Shown here one piece after another: positions 7,415 to 8,656 of a DNA stretch of 8,656 nt (the stretch's first letter is position 1; the number at the start of each line of letters is the position of its first letter). The position numbers were made by a program, and so were the translations under genes. The notes under the pieces are model-generated. The model had not been told where the DNA came from and ran no database searches. It was given only the letters and a program-made list of their open reading frames with translations. Source of the stretch: an uncultured Selenomonadaceae bacterium (GTDB lineage: Bacteria > Bacillota > Negativicutes > Selenomonadales > Selenomonadaceae); assembly GCA_905236595.1 (NCBI GenBank), contig CAJORE010000093.1, positions 1 through 8,656 on the forward strand, read 5' to 3'.

Positions 7415-7568
7415 TATGAATCCTCCCGAATACTGGCACACGATAAATGATATGGCAACCGCACCGAAACTTTGCGTTTTGGTTCCTCGGCGCGAAGGGC
7501 GGAAAAATCAAAATGCAAAATTCGTTTTTGCGTTTACCGTAAAAAGTGTCCTTGGCTTTCGTGAGGTT

Positions 7569-7598
7569 AATATAACATAGGCTTATCTTCAAATGCAA
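7569..7598 (-). promoter_or_regulatory. Candidate ndh promoter
   Basis: On the minus strand TTGCAT (7598-7593) and TATATT (7574-7569) are 18 nt apart. The -10 matches consensus at 5 of 6 positions; the -35 is weak. Start would be near 7562, leaving a leader of about 148 nt before the ndh ATG. I saw only weak short stems in that leader (for example CCGAAAC at 7464-7470 with GTTCCTCGG at 7482-7490, containing a bulge) and no recognisable riboswitch or Rex-type palindrome. Confidence 0.4.
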
Positions 7599-7730
7599 GC
7601 ACATGAAAATACGGTTTTGTCCGCAACGGTTACGGTCTGTTTTTGGGTTGCGGCGTTGCGGGAAATTTTGGGTTGGTTGTCTTTGCTGCGCGGCGGCAAA
7701 GTTTTGCGGTATTGTCGAAAGGGCGGGCGT

Positions 7731-7756
7731 TTTTTCGCCGGACGGCTTGCGAAAAA
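7731..7756. repeat. Inverted repeat abutting the distal flgB promoter
   Basis: TTTTTCGC (7731-7738) and GCGAAAAA (7749-7756) pair perfectly over a 10-nt loop and end one base before the candidate -35 at 7758. The arms and the following CCG match the element at 6135-6162. It could be an operator or a dispersed repeat. Confidence 0.45.
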
Positions 7757-7757
7757 T

Positions 7758-7786
7758 TTGCTTTGGCGGTGGATATGCGGTATAAA
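7758..7786 (+). promoter_or_regulatory. Candidate distal promoter for the flgB operon
   Basis: TTGCTT (7758-7763), a 17-nt spacer and TATAAA (7781-7786) resemble a sigma-A promoter. Start near 7793 would give a leader of about 180 nt. I saw no convincing sigma-28 or sigma-54 element. Confidence 0.45.
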
Positions 7787-7804
7787 TGTACCGATGTCGC
7801 TCTC

Positions 7805-7833
7805 TTGCCTTTACCAAAAAAAAATGCTAAAGT
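7805..7833 (+). promoter_or_regulatory. Candidate proximal promoter for the flgB operon
   Basis: TTGCCT (7805-7810), a 17-nt A-rich spacer and TAAAGT (7828-7833; 4 of 6 matches). The -35 hexamer is identical to that of the operon promoter at 6061-6056. It is weaker than the distal candidate in its -10. Confidence 0.3.
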
Positions 7834-7905
7834 GTAGAGGATTTTTTTTATTGACGAAGAAATACTGCCCGAATTGGTTGTGCTTGTTTTTCTTTTGCGA
7901 GGTGT

Positions 7906-7938
7906 CGGGCGGCGGAATTTTTTTGCGTTCGCCGCTTG
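7906..7938 (+). promoter_or_regulatory. Hairpin in the flgB leader, upstream of its ribosome binding site
   Basis: GCGGCGGAA (7909-7917) pairs with TTCGCCGC (7928-7935) as 8 bp with one bulged G over a 10-nt T-rich loop. It can be extended by two G-U pairs and one C-G pair to 7906-7938. It ends 17 nt before the AAAGGAAG ribosome binding site. No T-run follows, so it is more likely a leader structure than a terminator. Confidence 0.45.
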
Positions 7939-7971
7939 CAGTATTTTGCGGTTTGAAAGGAAGTAAGCCCC

Positions 7972-8400
7972 TTGCTTGATCGGATAATGAACGCTCCCGG
8001 CCTTGAGTATACTTCCCGGGGGATGGCGGCGGCCACGTTGCGCCACGAAGTCATAAGCAACAATATCGCCAACCTGAATACGCCGCATTTCAAAAAGACC
8101 GACGTGGTTTTTGAGGATCTTTTGGCAAGAGAAATTTACGGCGATGAGGACAGCGAAGCGAAGATTCCTATAGTCAGGACACATGACCGTCATTTGCCTT
8201 TTGTCAAAACGCCTTATCATGCCGAGCCGATGTTTGAGCGTCATCAAGAGCGAACCATGCGCGTTGACGATAACAATGTAGACATTGACATAGAAATGGC
8301 AACGATGGCGAAAAATCAGCTTTATTACAATGCGTTGGCCACTCGCTTGGGCGGTTTCGTCAATGGCTTGAAAACGGTTATTACGAGCAATCAGTCCTAA
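7972..8400 (+). CDS. flgB: Flagellar basal-body proximal rod protein FlgB
   Basis: FlgB is one of the proximal rod subunits that link the MS ring and export gate to the distal rod in the flagellar basal body; it is exported by the flagellar type III system. The 142 residues fit the family length. The rod-protein signature SNNIANLNTPHFKK lies near residues 29-42, preceded by GMAAATLRHEVI. The C-terminus (MATMAKNQLYYNALATRLGGFVNGLKTVI) matches the conserved helix shared by rod and hook proteins. The start is TTG: it gives MLDRI, typical of FlgB in this lineage, and AAAGGAAG lies 8 nt upstream. The next ATG (7987) would lose that conserved start. It is the first gene of a flagellar operon with flgC following. 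The 186-nt space before flgC is longer than expected. Confidence 0.95.
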   Translation: MLDRIMNAPGLEYTSRGMAAATLRHEVISNNIANLNTPHFKKTDVVFEDLLAREIYGDEDSEAKIPIVRTHDRHLPFVKTPYHAEPMFERHQERTMRVDDNNVDIDIEMATMAKNQLYYNALATRLGGFVNGLKTVITSNQS

Positions 8401-8586
8401 GACTTTTTTGTTCGCTTTGGTTTGGGCATTTATTCGTTCAAGGAATATTTGCGGTACGAAGCGGAAATGGAAGCGGCTTTGGGGAATATCTTAAAATGCA
8501 GTCTTGTGAGTTGCCAACGCATTTTGGCGCGGCAAGCGGCGACGCATAAGCGGTTTTCGGATATATCCCTTATTGAGGGGAAAATC
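8401..8586 (+). other. Stop-free spacer between flgB and flgC, in frame with both
   Basis: The 62 codons between the flgB TAA and the flgC ATG contain no stop in the frame shared by both genes. A possible small or N-terminally extended reading could begin at TTG 8449 (AAGGA 4 nt upstream) or ATG 8467 (no clear ribosome binding site), and would run straight into flgC. The translated part (LRYEAEMEAALGNILK and onward) resembles no family I recognise. The low A content of the strand makes stop-free frames more likely by chance, so I do not call a gene. Confidence 0.4.
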
Positions 8587-8656
8587 ATGGGTATGTTTTT
8601 GGGTATTGATGCGGCGGCGTCGGGACTTACGGCCGAACGTCTCCGTATGGACGTTA
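8587..8656 (+). CDS. flgC: Flagellar basal-body rod protein FlgC (5' end only, cut by window)
   Basis: FlgC is the second proximal rod subunit, assembled with FlgB. Only 23 codons are visible. They read MGMFLGIDAAASGLTAERLRMDV, which matches the conserved FlgC N-terminus with its ASGL and RLRMDV marks. The ATG has GAGGGG 6 nt upstream. Position directly after flgB agrees with the usual flgB-flgC order. The rest of the gene lies beyond the window. Confidence 0.9.
   Translation, partial: MGMFLGIDAAASGLTAERLRMDV

Larger units (their letters stand above)
7599..7971. other. Intergenic control region between divergent ndh and flgB
   Basis: About 370 nt without a convincing gene. The plus strand is rich in G and T and poor in A, so long stop-free frames occur by composition. 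An open frame runs 7593-7979, but it lacks a ribosome binding site and its translation is a Cys/Trp/Phe-rich sequence unlike the neighbouring proteins. The region holds two inverted repeats and two candidate promoters for flgB, described separately. Confidence 0.6.

Noticed and set aside
7415..7441. Longer ndh start at ATG 7441
   Set aside because: The strong GGGAGGA site at 7427-7421 serves the ATG at 7414, which also gives the expected short lead into the FAD Rossmann fold.
7842..7849. T-run as a terminator upstream of flgB
   Set aside because: No GC-rich stem precedes it, and the upstream gene is divergent so no terminator is expected.
7851..7879. TTGACG at 7851 as a flgB -35 element
   Set aside because: The -35 is good but no acceptable -10 lies 16-19 nt downstream (TTGGTT region).
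7593..7979. 128-codon open frame on the plus strand upstream of flgB
   Set aside because: No ribosome binding site, rich in Cys, Trp and Phe without family resemblance, contains the candidate flgB promoters, and overlaps the flgB start. Low A content explains the lack of stops.
7630..8247. 205-codon open frame on the minus strand antisense to flgB
   Set aside because: It covers much of the well-supported flgB in antisense and encodes no recognisable domain; treated as a shadow.
1..8656. Novel defence, mobile or biosynthetic system
   Set aside because: All coding space is filled by recognisable housekeeping or flagellar families; no transposase, integrase, CRISPR repeats or toxin-antitoxin pair was seen.

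Overview
The window is a chromosomal housekeeping segment of about 50% GC. It carries eight genes plus control regions. Strong AGGAGG-type ribosome binding sites, alternative GTG and TTG starts, sigma-A-like promoters, and the gene set (Tex, AMIN-amidase, NDH-2, a FlgB beginning LDRI) suggest a motile, Shine-Dalgarno-rich bacterium of the Firmicutes lineage. A diderm Negativicutes member is possible. This placement is inference from protein style, since no rRNA or marker comparison was available.

Positions 1-6067 (minus strand) hold a tightly packed five-gene operon read right to left: a polar amino-acid ABC transporter permease, a secreted AMIN-domain N-acetylmuramoyl-L-alanine amidase, a zinc-ribbon DUF805 membrane protein, the RNA-binding protein Tex, and the lower-ligand-activating phosphoribosyltransferase CobT (cut by the window edge). 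Gaps are 22, 14 and 12 nt, and tex and cobT overlap by 4 nt (ATGA). A promoter (TTGCCT-17 nt-TATAGT on the minus strand) lies just before the permease. A perfect 9-bp inverted repeat lies over its -10/start region and looks like an operator. The genes do not form one pathway. They cover nutrient uptake, cell-wall turnover, RNA metabolism and cobamide assembly.

Positions 6068-7600 (minus strand) hold a monocistronic type II NADH:quinone dehydrogenase. It has its own putative promoter, a leader of about 148 nt, and a strong 15-bp-stem terminator that separates it from the operon.

Positions 7600-8656 (plus strand) begin a divergent flagellar rod operon. A leader region with two candidate promoters and hairpins precedes flgB (TTG start). 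Then comes a 186-nt gap that is open in the same frame as both flgB and flgC, then the first 70 nt of flgC. NDH-2 supplies electrons to the respiratory chain, and flgBC build the proximal rod of the flagellum. No mobile element, CRISPR array, tRNA or rRNA was seen. The window is mostly ordinary. The points worth a second look are a variant catalytic loop in CobT, the operator-like palindrome, the orphan permease, and the in-frame flgB-flgC spacer.
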